The translations under genes and the position numbers were made by a program. From Streptomyces sp. 1-11 (lineage in GTDB: Bacteria > Actinomycetota > Actinomycetes > Streptomycetales > Streptomycetaceae), in contig NZ_BJTV01000017.1 of assembly GCF_007176755.1 (NCBI RefSeq), forward strand, positions 62,001 to 126,000: a stretch of DNA of 64,000 nt. The letters run 5' to 3'. The notes beneath the pieces are model-generated. The model ran no database searches, was not told the DNA's origin, and saw only the letters and a program-made list of their open reading frames with translations. Positions 45,251 through 52,535 of this stretch are shown one piece after another; position 1 is the first letter of the stretch, and each line of letters starts with the position of its first letter.

Positions 45251-46533
45251 GTGAGCTTCCCGTCGACGAGCGTGGCCTTGCCCCGCAGCCAGGTGTGCGT
45301 CACACGGCCCGGCAGCTCACGTCCCTCGTAGGGGGTGTTGCGGCTGCGCGAGGCGAAGCCCGCGGGGTCCACCCGGCCACGGTATGCCGTGTCGACCAGG
45401 GTGAGGTTGGCGGGCTCACCAGCCGAGACGGGACGGCCGTGTCCGGTGGCCTGTCCGATCTGCGCGGGCCTGACGGACATCCGGTCGGCGACGCCGGCCC
45501 AGTCGAGCAGGCCCGTGTCGACCATCGTGTCCTGGACCACCGACAGCGCGGTCTCCAGGCCCACCATGCCCATGGCGGCGGCGGCCCACTCGCAGTCCTT
45601 GTCCTCGTGCGGGTGCGGGGCGTGGTCGGTGGCGACGATGTCGATCGTGCCGTCGGCGAGCGCCTCGCGCAGGGCGTGCACGTCCCGCTCGGTGCGCAGC
45701 GGGGGGTTGACCTTGTAGACCGGATTGTACGTGCGCACCAGTTCGTCGGTGAGGAGCAGGTGGTGCGGGGTGACCTCGGCGGTGACGTCGATGCCGCGGG
45801 ACTTGGCCCAGCGGACGATCTCCACGGACCCGGCGGTCGACAGGTGGCAGATGTGCACGCGGGAGCCCACGTGCTCGGCGAGCAGCACGTCCCGCGCGAT
45901 GACCGACTCCTCGGCGACGGCCGGCCAGCCGCCCAGACCCAGCTCGGCGGAGACGACGCCCTCGTTCATCTGGGCGCCCTCGGTGAGGCGCGGCTCCTGG
46001 GCGTGCTGGGCGACGACGCCGCCGAAGGCCTTCACGTACTCCAGCGCGCGGCGCATGATCACCGCGTCGTCCACGCACTTGCCGTCGTCGGAGAAGACGG
46101 TGACGCCGGCGGCGGACTCGTGCATGGCGCCCAGCTCGGCGAGCTTCCTGCCCTCCAGGCCGACGGTGACGGCGCCGATGGGCTGCACGTCGCAGTAGCC
46201 GTGCTCCCGGCCGAGCCGGTAGACCTGCTCGACGACGCCGGCGGTGTCGGCGACCGGGAAGGTGTTGGCCATGGCGAACACGGACGTGTAGCCGCCGCTC
46301 GCGGCCGCGCGGGTGCCGGTGAGCACGGTCTCGGAGTCCTCGCGGCCCGGCTCGCGCAGATGGGTGTGCAGGTCGACCAGGCCGGGCAGCAGCACCTTCC
46401 CGGCGGCCTCCACGACCTCGGCGCCCTCGGCGCTCAGGTCCCGGCCCACCTCGGCGATCGTCTCCCCGTCGATCAGCACGTCCTGCGGCTCGCCGCCGAG
46501 CACCTTCGCACCACGGATCAGGATCTTGCTCAT
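45247..46533 (-). CDS. pyrC: Dihydroorotase
   Basis: A 428-residue class I dihydroorotase closing carbamoyl aspartate to dihydroorotate. The amidohydrolase zinc motif reads LVDLHTHLREPGRED, with further ligands in CHLSTAGSVE and IVATDHAPHPHEDKD. ATG 46533 follows pyrB closely (5 nt gap). Its TGA overlaps the GTG of the membrane gene. Confidence 0.97.
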   Translation of the reverse strand: MSKILIRGAKVLGGEPQDVLIDGETIAEVGRDLSAEGAEVVEAAGKVLLPGLVDLHTHLREPGREDSETVLTGTRAAASGGYTSVFAMANTFPVADTAGVVEQVYRLGREHGYCDVQPIGAVTVGLEGRKLAELGAMHESAAGVTVFSDDGKCVDDAVIMRRALEYVKAFGGVVAQHAQEPRLTEGAQMNEGVVSAELGLGGWPAVAEESVIARDVLLAEHVGSRVHICHLSTAGSVEIVRWAKSRGIDVTAEVTPHHLLLTDELVRTYNPVYKVNPPLRTERDVHALREALADGTIDIVATDHAPHPHEDKDCEWAAAAMGMVGLETALSVVQDTMVDTGLLDWAGVADRMSVRPAQIGQATGHGRPVSAGEPANLTLVDTAYRGRVDPAGFASRSRNTPYEGRELPGRVTHTWLRGKATLVDGKLT

Positions 46534-46538
46534 GGTCT

Positions 46539-47519
46539 TTACTTCTCCTCCGCGGTGCGGGCTTGGGTGAGGGCGGGCTCGTTGCCGCCGAGCAGCAGGT
46601 ACAGGACGGCCATCCGGATGGAGACGCCGTTGGCGACCTGCTCGACGACGGTGCAGCGGTCGGAGTCGGCGACCTCGGCGGTGATCTCCATGCCGCGGAC
46701 CATGGGGCCGGGGTGCATCACGATGGCGTGCTCGGGCATCCTCGCCATGCGCTCGCCGTCGAGGCCGTAGCGCCGCGAGTACTCGCGCTCGGTGGGGAAG
46801 AAGGCGGCGTTCATCCGCTCGCGCTGGACCCGGAGCATCATCACCGCGTCGGACTTCACCAGCGTGCTGTCGAGGTCGTACGACACCTCGCAGGGCCAGT
46901 TCCCGACGCCGACCGGCACCAGGGTGGGCGGGGCGACCAGGGTGACCTCCGCGCCGAGGGTGTGCAGCAGGTCCACGTTGGAGCGGGCCACCCGGCTGTG
47001 CAGGACGTCGCCGACGATGGTGATCCGCTTGCCGCCGAGGTCCTGGCCCAGCCCGGCGTCCCGGCCGACCAGGCGGCGGCGCATGGTGAACGCGTCCAGC
47101 AGGGCCTGGGTGGGGTGCTGGTGGGTGCCGTCGCCGGCGTTGACCACGGCGGCGTCGATCCAGCCGGAGTTGGCCAGGCGGTAGGGGGCCCCGGAGGCGC
47201 CGTGCCGGATGACGACGGCGTCGACGCCCATCGCCTCCAGGGTCTGGGCGGTGTCCTTCAGCGACTCGCCCTTGGACACCGACGAGCCCTTGGCGGTGAA
47301 GTTGATGACGTCGGCGGACAGCCGCTTCTCGGCGGCCTCGAAGGAGATCCGGGTGCGGGTGGAGTCCTCGAAGAAGAGGTTGACGATCGTGCGGCCGCGC
47401 AGGGTCGGCAGTTTCTTGATCGGCCGGTCGGCGACCCGGGCCATCTCCTCGGCGGTGTCGAGGATCAGGACGGCGTCGTCGCGGGTGAGGTCGGCGGCCG
47501 AGATGAGATGACGCTGCAT
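46539..47519 (-). CDS. pyrB: Aspartate carbamoyltransferase catalytic subunit
   Basis: A 326-residue transcarbamoylase forming carbamoyl aspartate. Carbamoyl-phosphate binding motif FFEDSTRTRISFE, aspartate region MLRVQRERMN and the loop HPTQALLDAF are present. No pyrI regulatory-subunit gene is adjacent, as usual for Gram-positives with PyrR control. It begins 92 nt after pyrR. Confidence 0.97.
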   Translation of the reverse strand: MQRHLISAADLTRDDAVLILDTAEEMARVADRPIKKLPTLRGRTIVNLFFEDSTRTRISFEAAEKRLSADVINFTAKGSSVSKGESLKDTAQTLEAMGVDAVVIRHGASGAPYRLANSGWIDAAVVNAGDGTHQHPTQALLDAFTMRRRLVGRDAGLGQDLGGKRITIVGDVLHSRVARSNVDLLHTLGAEVTLVAPPTLVPVGVGNWPCEVSYDLDSTLVKSDAVMMLRVQRERMNAAFFPTEREYSRRYGLDGERMARMPEHAIVMHPGPMVRGMEITAEVADSDRCTVVEQVANGVSIRMAVLYLLLGGNEPALTQARTAEEK

Positions 47520-47611
47520 CTGTCAGGCTCCGTAAGGCAGTTCATACAGGGAGATTCGGGGCGTACCGGGGTGTGCACGGGCGCGCCGGGGCGGCCGTGC
47601 GGCCGGTCTCG

Positions 47612-48184
47612 CTACTGGTCGTCCGGCTTCACGCCGAGCAGCACGGTGTCGCGACCGTCCTCCTCGGCGAGCTGGACCTTGACCGTCTCCCGCAGCGACG
47701 TGGGGAGGTTCTTGCCGACGTAGTCGGCGCGGATGGGCAGTTCGCGGTGGCCGCGGTCGACCAGGACCGCGAGCTGCACCGCGCGGGGGCGCCCGATGTC
47801 GTTCAGGGCGTCGAGGGCGGCGCGGATGGTGCGGCCGGAGAAGAGCACGTCGTCGACGAGGACGACCAGTCTGCCGTCGATGCCGTCACCGGGGATCTCG
47901 GTGCGGGCCAGCGCACGCGGCGGGTGCATGCGCAGGTCGTCGCGGTACATGGTGATGTCCAGCGAGCCGACCGGGACCTTGCGGTCGGTGATCTGCTCCA
48001 GCTTGGCGGCGAGCCGCTGGGCGAGGAAGACTCCCCGGGTCGGAATGCCCAGGAGCACCACGTCGTCGGCGCCCTTGGCGCGCTCGACGATCTCGTGGGC
48101 GATGCGGGTCAGAACCCGCGCGATGTCGGGGCCCTCGAGCACGGGCCGGGCATCGGACGGGGACGGGTTGGCGTGCGTGTCCAT
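47612..48184 (-). CDS. pyrR: PyrR: pyr-mRNA-binding regulator / uracil phosphoribosyltransferase
   Basis: A 190-residue PyrR, heading the pyrimidine operon. The PRPP-binding motif LVVLVDDVLFSGRTIRAALDAL is complete, with GIPTRGVFLA and the basic RNA-binding face expected of the family. PyrR with UMP/UTP binds a loop in pyr leader RNA. A sequence close to that loop lies 19-36 nt upstream of the start, next to GGAGG, which points to translational autoregulation as described for mycobacteria. Confidence 0.96.
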   Translation of the reverse strand: MDTHANPSPSDARPVLEGPDIARVLTRIAHEIVERAKGADDVVLLGIPTRGVFLAQRLAAKLEQITDRKVPVGSLDITMYRDDLRMHPPRALARTEIPGDGIDGRLVVLVDDVLFSGRTIRAALDALNDIGRPRAVQLAVLVDRGHRELPIRADYVGKNLPTSLRETVKVQLAEEDGRDTVLLGVKPDDQ

Positions 48185-48202
48185 ACGAAACGGACCTCCT
48201 TC

Positions 48203-48220
48203 TCCGCCTCACGGGACGGA
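48203..48220 (-). promoter_or_regulatory. Candidate PyrR-binding loop in the pyr leader
   Basis: On the transcript TCCGTCCCGTGAGGCGGA forms a stem (TCCG/CGGA) whose apical part, CGTCCCGTGAGGCG, matches the PyrR-binding consensus ARUCCNGNGAGGYU at 12 of 14 positions. GGAGG (48199-48195), the pyrR ribosome site, follows within 4 nt. Confidence 0.65.
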
Positions 48221-48337
48221 CCTTAAAGGACGTCGGATTTGCGCCATCAACCGTAGCAGGTCCTCGGAGCCCCTCGATCACCCACCCGGCGCAATCGGCC
48301 GCCACCGGAACGGAAGAGTCGGGGTGGACCATTCGGC

Positions 48338-48367
48338 TTGACGCACCAGAGTCACGCTGCGTAACCT
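48338..48367 (+). promoter_or_regulatory. bldD promoter
   Basis: TTGACG (48338-48343), 18-nt spacer, TAACCT (48362-48367). The -10 box lies inside the palindrome at 48361-48380. The predicted start is near 48374, about 60 nt before the bldD ATG. Confidence 0.6.
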
Positions 48368-48380
48368 CACAGTGAGTTAC
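48361..48380. promoter_or_regulatory. Probable BldD autoregulatory operator
   Basis: GTAACCTCACAGTGAGTTAC is a near-perfect inverted repeat (GTAACcTCAC / GTGAGTTAC). It contains the TCAC/GTGA half-sites of the BldD box and covers the -10 region of bldD, as expected for autorepression. Confidence 0.65.
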
Positions 48381-48435
48381 CAGCCGCGCGGCGGAAATCA
48401 CAGCCGACCGCGTCGACACAGTGCCGGGGAGCTAT

Positions 48436-48939
48436 ATGTCCAGCGAATACGCCAAACAGCTCGGGGCCAAGCTCCGGGCCATCCGCACCCAGCAGGGCCT
48501 TTCCCTCCACGGTGTCGAGGAGAAGTCCCAGGGTCGCTGGAAGGCCGTGGTGGTCGGTTCCTACGAGCGCGGTGACCGCGCCGTGACCGTGCAGCGCCTG
48601 GCCGAGCTGGCCGATTTCTATGGTGTACCCGTGCAGGAGCTGCTGCCGGGCACCACGCCGGGCGGCGCCGCCGAGCCGCCGCCGAAGCTGGTCCTGGACC
48701 TGGAGCGGCTGGCCACCGTGCCGGCCGAGAAGGCGGGCCCGCTGCAGCGCTACGCGGCGACGATCCAGTCGCAGCGCGGCGACTACAACGGCAAGGTGCT
48801 CTCGATCCGCCAGGACGATCTGCGCACACTCGCCGTCATCTACGACCAGTCCCCCTCGGTCCTCACCGAGCAGCTCATCGGCTGGGGCGTCCTGGACGCG
48901 GACGCGCGCCGCGCCGTGGCGACCCACGAAGAGGCCTGA
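48436..48939 (+). CDS. bldD: Developmental master repressor BldD (c-di-GMP-binding)
   Basis: A 167-residue regulator that represses sporulation genes during vegetative growth. The N-terminal XRE-type helix-turn-helix (about 1-70) has RTQQGLSLHGVEEKSQGRWK. The C-terminal domain contains the c-di-GMP signature RGD-X8-RQDD: Arg114-Gly-Asp116 and Arg125-Gln-Asp-Asp128, exactly as in S. coelicolor. ATG 48436 has GGGGAG 6-11 nt upstream. It is divergent from the pyr operon and ends in a strong terminator. Confidence 0.98.
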   Translation: MSSEYAKQLGAKLRAIRTQQGLSLHGVEEKSQGRWKAVVVGSYERGDRAVTVQRLAELADFYGVPVQELLPGTTPGGAAEPPPKLVLDLERLATVPAEKAGPLQRYAATIQSQRGDYNGKVLSIRQDDLRTLAVIYDQSPSVLTEQLIGWGVLDADARRAVATHEEA

Positions 48940-48965
48940 GCCGCACGGCGCCTCAGCAGAAACGT

Positions 48966-49011
48966 GCCGCCGGGGTGGCCGGAACTCTACGGTTCCGGCC
49001 ACCCCGGCGGC
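48966..49011 (+). terminator. bldD terminator
   Basis: A 20-bp perfect stem (48966-48985 with 48992-49011) and a 6-nt loop TCTACG, 26 bp after the bldD stop, followed by CTTTGCC. Confidence 0.85.
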
Positions 49012-49049
49012 CTTTGCCGGCCCTCTCGGAGCCTTCCGGGGAGGCCCGG

Positions 49050-49111
49050 GCACCACAACGCCACAGGGCCCGCCGCGATCGCTCGCGGCGGGCCCTGTGG
49101 CGTTGTGGTGC
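49050..49111 (-). terminator. 29-bp perfect hairpin after nusB
   Basis: Arms 49050-49078 and 49083-49111 are perfect complements over 29 bp with a 4-nt loop TCGC. It lies 14 bp after nusB on the minus strand and 38 bp after the bldD terminator. It is far longer than an ordinary terminator stem. Confidence 0.8.
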
Positions 49112-49125
49112 TGTCGTACCGGCTG

Positions 49126-49560
49126 CTACGCCTCGTCCCGGCGCAGCGACGGCTTGAGCTCCTTCAGCCGGCCCAGGAGACCGTTGACGAACGAGGGCGA
49201 CTCGTCCGTGGAGAACTCCTTCGCCAGCTGCACCATCTCGTCCAGGACGACGGCGTCCGGGGTCTCGTCCACCCAGATCAGCTCGTAGGCGCCCAGGCGC
49301 AGGACGTTGCGGTCCACCACCGGCATCCGGTCGAGCGTCCAGCCCACCGCGTAGCTCGCGATCAGCTCGTCGATCCGCTTCGCGTGCTCGGCGTAGCCCT
49401 CGACCAGCTGCATCGTGTACTCGCTCACCGGGGGCTGCCGGGTGTCGGACCGGGAGAGCCGGATCCAGTCCGCGAGGACCGTCAGGACGTCGGCGCCGCG
49501 CTGGTCACCCTCGAAGAGGATCTGGAAGGCGCGCTTGCGGGCCGTGTTGCGGGCAGCCAC
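49126..49560 (-). CDS. nusB: Transcription antitermination factor NusB
   Basis: A 144-residue all-helical RNA-binding protein that with NusE (S10) binds boxA in rRNA leaders for antitermination. Conserved: ARKRAFQILFEGDQRG, LRLGAYELIWVDETPDAVVLDEMVQLAKEFS and SFVNGLLGRL. It starts with GTG 49560, two bases after the efp stop, so the two genes are co-transcribed. Confidence 0.96.
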   Translation of the reverse strand: MAARNTARKRAFQILFEGDQRGADVLTVLADWIRLSRSDTRQPPVSEYTMQLVEGYAEHAKRIDELIASYAVGWTLDRMPVVDRNVLRLGAYELIWVDETPDAVVLDEMVQLAKEFSTDESPSFVNGLLGRLKELKPSLRRDEA

Positions 49561-49562
49561 GG

Positions 49563-50129
49563 TTAGCTGTTCACCCGGCCGAGGTAGTCGCTGGTGCGGG
49601 TGTCGACCTTGATCTTCTCACCGGTGGTGATGAAGAGCGGGACCTGGATCTGGTGGCCGGTCTCCAGGGTGGCGGGCTTGGTGCCGCCGGTGGAGCGGTC
49701 GCCCTGGACGCCCGGCTCGGTCTCCTGCACGACCAGCTCGACGGCGGCCGGCAGCTCGACGAAGAGCACCTCGCCCTCGTGCTGGGCGACGGTGGCCGTG
49801 AAGCCCTCGATCAGGAAGTTGGCGGCGTCGCCGACGGCCTTGCGGTCGACCATCAGCTGGTCGTAGGTCTCCATGTCCATGAAGACGAAGTACTCGCCGT
49901 CCATGTACGAGAACTGCATGTCGCGCTTGTCGACAGTGGCCGTCTCGACCTTGACACCGGCGTTGAAGGTCTTGTCGACGACCTTGCCGGACAGCACGTT
50001 CTTGAGCTTGGTGCGCACGAAGGCCGGGCCCTTGCCGGGCTTGACGTGCTGGAACTCGACGACGGACCAGAGCTGGCCGCCTTCGAGCTTGAGCACCAGG
50101 CCGTTCTTGAGGTCGTTCGTGGAAGCCAC
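49563..50129 (-). CDS. efp: Translation elongation factor P
   Basis: A 188-residue elongation factor that relieves ribosome stalling at polyproline. It starts with GTG 50129 (MASTNDLKNG) with AGGAG about 13 nt upstream. Three beta-barrel domains are expected; the tip of domain I reads HVKPGKGPAFVR with Lys33 unmodified or of unknown modification, and the C-terminal signature is LFITTGEKIKVDTRTSDYLGR. It is followed directly by nusB. Confidence 0.97.
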   Translation of the reverse strand: MASTNDLKNGLVLKLEGGQLWSVVEFQHVKPGKGPAFVRTKLKNVLSGKVVDKTFNAGVKVETATVDKRDMQFSYMDGEYFVFMDMETYDQLMVDRKAVGDAANFLIEGFTATVAQHEGEVLFVELPAAVELVVQETEPGVQGDRSTGGTKPATLETGHQIQVPLFITTGEKIKVDTRTSDYLGRVNS

Positions 50130-50178
50130 GGTTGCGGAATCTCCTGGACTGACGTACGACCCCGGGGCACGCACCTGA

Positions 50179-51285
50179 CTACAGGGCGAGCAGCTCCTTG
50201 GTCGTGATGGTGAGTAGCTCGGGTCCGCCGTCCGCCTCTGGGCGTACGACGAGCGTGTCATCGATCCGGACACCGCCCCGGCCCGGGAGGTGGACCCCCG
50301 GTTCGACGGTGACCGGCACGCAAGCGTCCAGTTTACCCATGGCGGCGGGGGCGAGCTGCGGGTCCTCGTCGATTTCGAGTCCGACACCGTGTCCGGTCAG
50401 CGGTGGCAGTGCTTCCGCATAGCCCGCGGAGTCCAGCACCTGTCTGGCCGCGCGGTCCACCATACGGTAGGCGGCGCCGGGCATGAGGGACTCCCGTCCG
50501 GCCCGCTGGGCGGAGAAGACCAGGTCGTAGAGCTCGATCTGCCAGTCGGCGGGCGAGGTGCCGATGACGAACGTACGGCCGATCTCGCAGCGGTAGCCCC
50601 GGTAGGTGGCGCCCAGGCAGACGGAGAGGAAGTCGCCCTCCTCCACCCGCCGGTCGGTGGGACGGTGGCCGCGCCGGCCGGAGTTGGGCCCGGTGGCCAC
50701 GGAGGTGGGGAACGCCGGCCCGTCGGCGCCGTGGTCGACCAGCCGGCGCTCCAGCTCCAGGGCCAGGTGGCGCTCGGTGCGGCCGACCAGGATGGACTCC
50801 AGCAGCTCACCGAGGGCCTGGTCGGCGATCTCGGCGCCGATGCGCAGACAGGAGATCTCCTCCTCGTCCTTGACCACCCTGAGCTGCTCCACGGCCGCGC
50901 CGAGGTCGGCCAGGCGCAGCCGCGGGGCGACGGAGGACACGGCCCGGTACCGGGCGACGGTGAGGTCGTGCTCCTCCACGGCCAGGGCGTCGGAGCCCTG
51001 TGCGTCGGCGAGGCCGGCCGCGGTGACGGCCGCGTCGCCTCCGGGCGCGGGGAGGACGTGCAGCCGCAGGCTCTCGTCCGGGCGCCCTTCGGCGGGGCGG
51101 TCGTCCGGGGGGGCGGAGCACACCAGGAGGTCCTCCTGGCCGCCGAGCAGCAGGACGGCGCCCTGGGGGGCGGCGCCCGCCAGGTAACGCACGTTGGCGG
51201 GGCGGCTGACCAGGGCGGCGGGGGCGCCGGCCGCGTTGCAGCGCTCCCTCAGGCGGGATCGGCGGGTCGCGTGCACCTCTGACAT
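50179..51285 (-). CDS. M24 (aminopeptidase P/Xaa-Pro) family protein with altered metal ligands
   Basis: A 368-residue protein with a creatinase N-domain (about 1-130) and a pita-bread M24 domain (about 140-368). The five metal ligands of M24 peptidases are normally D, D, H, E, E. Here the aligned positions read Cys223 (SVCLGATYRGY), Glu234 (CEIGRTF), His299 (GHGVGLEI), Glu328 (VEPGVHLPG) and Asp342 (VRIDDTLVV), so three of five differ. Activity as a peptidase is doubtful. It lies upstream of efp by 49 nt and is conserved there as pepP-like in actinobacteria. Confidence 0.88.
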   Translation of the reverse strand: MSEVHATRRSRLRERCNAAGAPAALVSRPANVRYLAGAAPQGAVLLLGGQEDLLVCSAPPDDRPAEGRPDESLRLHVLPAPGGDAAVTAAGLADAQGSDALAVEEHDLTVARYRAVSSVAPRLRLADLGAAVEQLRVVKDEEEISCLRIGAEIADQALGELLESILVGRTERHLALELERRLVDHGADGPAFPTSVATGPNSGRRGHRPTDRRVEEGDFLSVCLGATYRGYRCEIGRTFVIGTSPADWQIELYDLVFSAQRAGRESLMPGAAYRMVDRAARQVLDSAGYAEALPPLTGHGVGLEIDEDPQLAPAAMGKLDACVPVTVEPGVHLPGRGGVRIDDTLVVRPEADGGPELLTITTKELLAL

Positions 51286-51364
51286 GAGATGAGCGTAGGA
51301 GTTCTGGGCGGATTGTGCCGGTTGGGTGGGGCCGAGTGGGGCCCGGGGCGGGCGCTGCCGCCGG

Positions 51365-52336
51365 TCACCAGCTCGGCGGGCTCGCCATCGCCCGGGCGAT
51401 GACCTCGTCCAGCACCCGGGCCGTGCCCGGGACGTCGAGCTGGGAGTTGTCGACGATCGGCAGGCCCGAGCCGTACCAGCCCGCCATGCGGCCGTGGATC
51501 CGGGCCACCTCCTCGTCGGTGAGGCGGCGGTTGCCCGAGCGCTCGGCGTTGCGCTCCAGCACGACGTCCAGGCCCGGGAGCAGGACGACCGGCAGCAGAC
51601 CGGGGCCCACGTGGCGTTTCCAGCCGCCGAGGCCCACGACCGGCCGGTCCGGGAAGACCGCGTCGTCGAGGATGCAGGAGATGCCGTTGGCCAGGAAGTT
51701 CCGGGCGGCGAAGCCGCAGGTCCGGCGGGCCAGGCGGTACTGGGCCTCGGAGTGGTCGTTCCAGCCGGACTGGGGGTCGGCGAAGCCGGAGCGGACCCAT
51801 TCGCGCACGTCGTCCAGGCTGATGTGGGCCGTGGGCACCCGCCGGTGGTCCGCCCAGTACTTGGCGACGCTGGTCTTGCCGGCGCCCGCCGGGCCGATCA
51901 GCAGGACGGCCAGGGTGGTGGCCGCCGGATCGGGCGCGGGAGCGGAGGCCGGCGGCGCGGCGGGCACGCCGACGAGGCCGCCGGGCGGCAGCGGCAGGTG
52001 GCCGGTGGTCTCCGGGGGCGGCGGGCCGGGGGCATGCCGCGGGGCGGGCGGCTGCGCGGGCGAGGGCGGCACCGGGCCGGACGGGGGCACGGGCGCGGAA
52101 GGCGGCAGCGGGCCCGACGGAGGCACGGGCGCGGAAGGCGGCATCGGGCCGGAGGGGGGCACGGGCCCGGACGGGGGCACCGGTCCGGCTCCGGTCGCCG
52201 GGTAGCCGGGTGGCGGCGGGGGCACGGGTGCGGGACCCTGCTGGGCTCCCGGGTGGTGCGCGGCCGACGCCCAGGCGGCGTGCGGTCCCCGCCCCTGCTG
52301 GTGGGGCGGCAGCGGCGACCCCCCTGCGTGCTGCAT
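51365..52336 (-). CDS. P-loop kinase/ATPase with a long proline-rich N-terminus
   Basis: A 323-residue protein. The first 135 residues are low-complexity: a glycine/histidine/proline stretch and a run of six-residue repeats of the type PPSGPV/PPSAPV. The C-terminal part is a P-loop NTPase (about 145-320) with Walker A LLIGPAGAGKTSVAKYW, the polynucleotide-kinase-like HISLDDVREWV and an arginine-rich lid (ERNAERSGNRRLTDEEV). It resembles AAA_33/zeta-type kinases; the substrate is unknown. ATG 52336 has GGAGTG upstream. It follows aroB beyond a terminator. Confidence 0.82.
   Translation of the reverse strand: MQHAGGSPLPPHQQGRGPHAAWASAAHHPGAQQGPAPVPPPPPGYPATGAGPVPPSGPVPPSGPMPPSAPVPPSGPLPPSAPVPPSGPVPPSPAQPPAPRHAPGPPPPETTGHLPLPPGGLVGVPAAPPASAPAPDPAATTLAVLLIGPAGAGKTSVAKYWADHRRVPTAHISLDDVREWVRSGFADPQSGWNDHSEAQYRLARRTCGFAARNFLANGISCILDDAVFPDRPVVGLGGWKRHVGPGLLPVVLLPGLDVVLERNAERSGNRRLTDEEVARIHGRMAGWYGSGLPIVDNSQLDVPGTARVLDEVIARAMASPPSW
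52066..52190 (-). repeat. In-frame 18/36-bp repeats coding a proline-rich tract
   Basis: About seven degenerate 18-bp units, alternating in pairs (36-bp period), encode repeats of PPSGPV and PPSAPV in the P-loop protein. Such in-frame repeats vary readily in number between strains. Confidence 0.75.
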
Positions 52337-52442
52337 CCGTTGCCACTCCGTCTCGTACACACATCTGGCACTGGCAGGCGGGTGCGGAGCCCGCTCTCCC
52401 CCACACCCTAAGGGGCGTGGGAGGGACACCCATCCGAACGGT

Positions 52443-52483
52443 ACCGCCCCCGGCCGTCGTCGGATGCAACGACCGGGGGCGGT
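52443..52483 (-). terminator. aroB terminator
   Basis: An 11-bp perfect stem, ACCGCCCCCGG (52443-52453) with CCGGGGGCGGT (52473-52483), 52 bp after the aroB stop. The loop can add GTCG/CGAC-type pairs. Confidence 0.65.
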
Positions 52484-52535
52484 CCGAAGTGCCCGTGCCC
52501 CGGCCGGAATCGGACGGAACGGCACAGCGGGGTGG

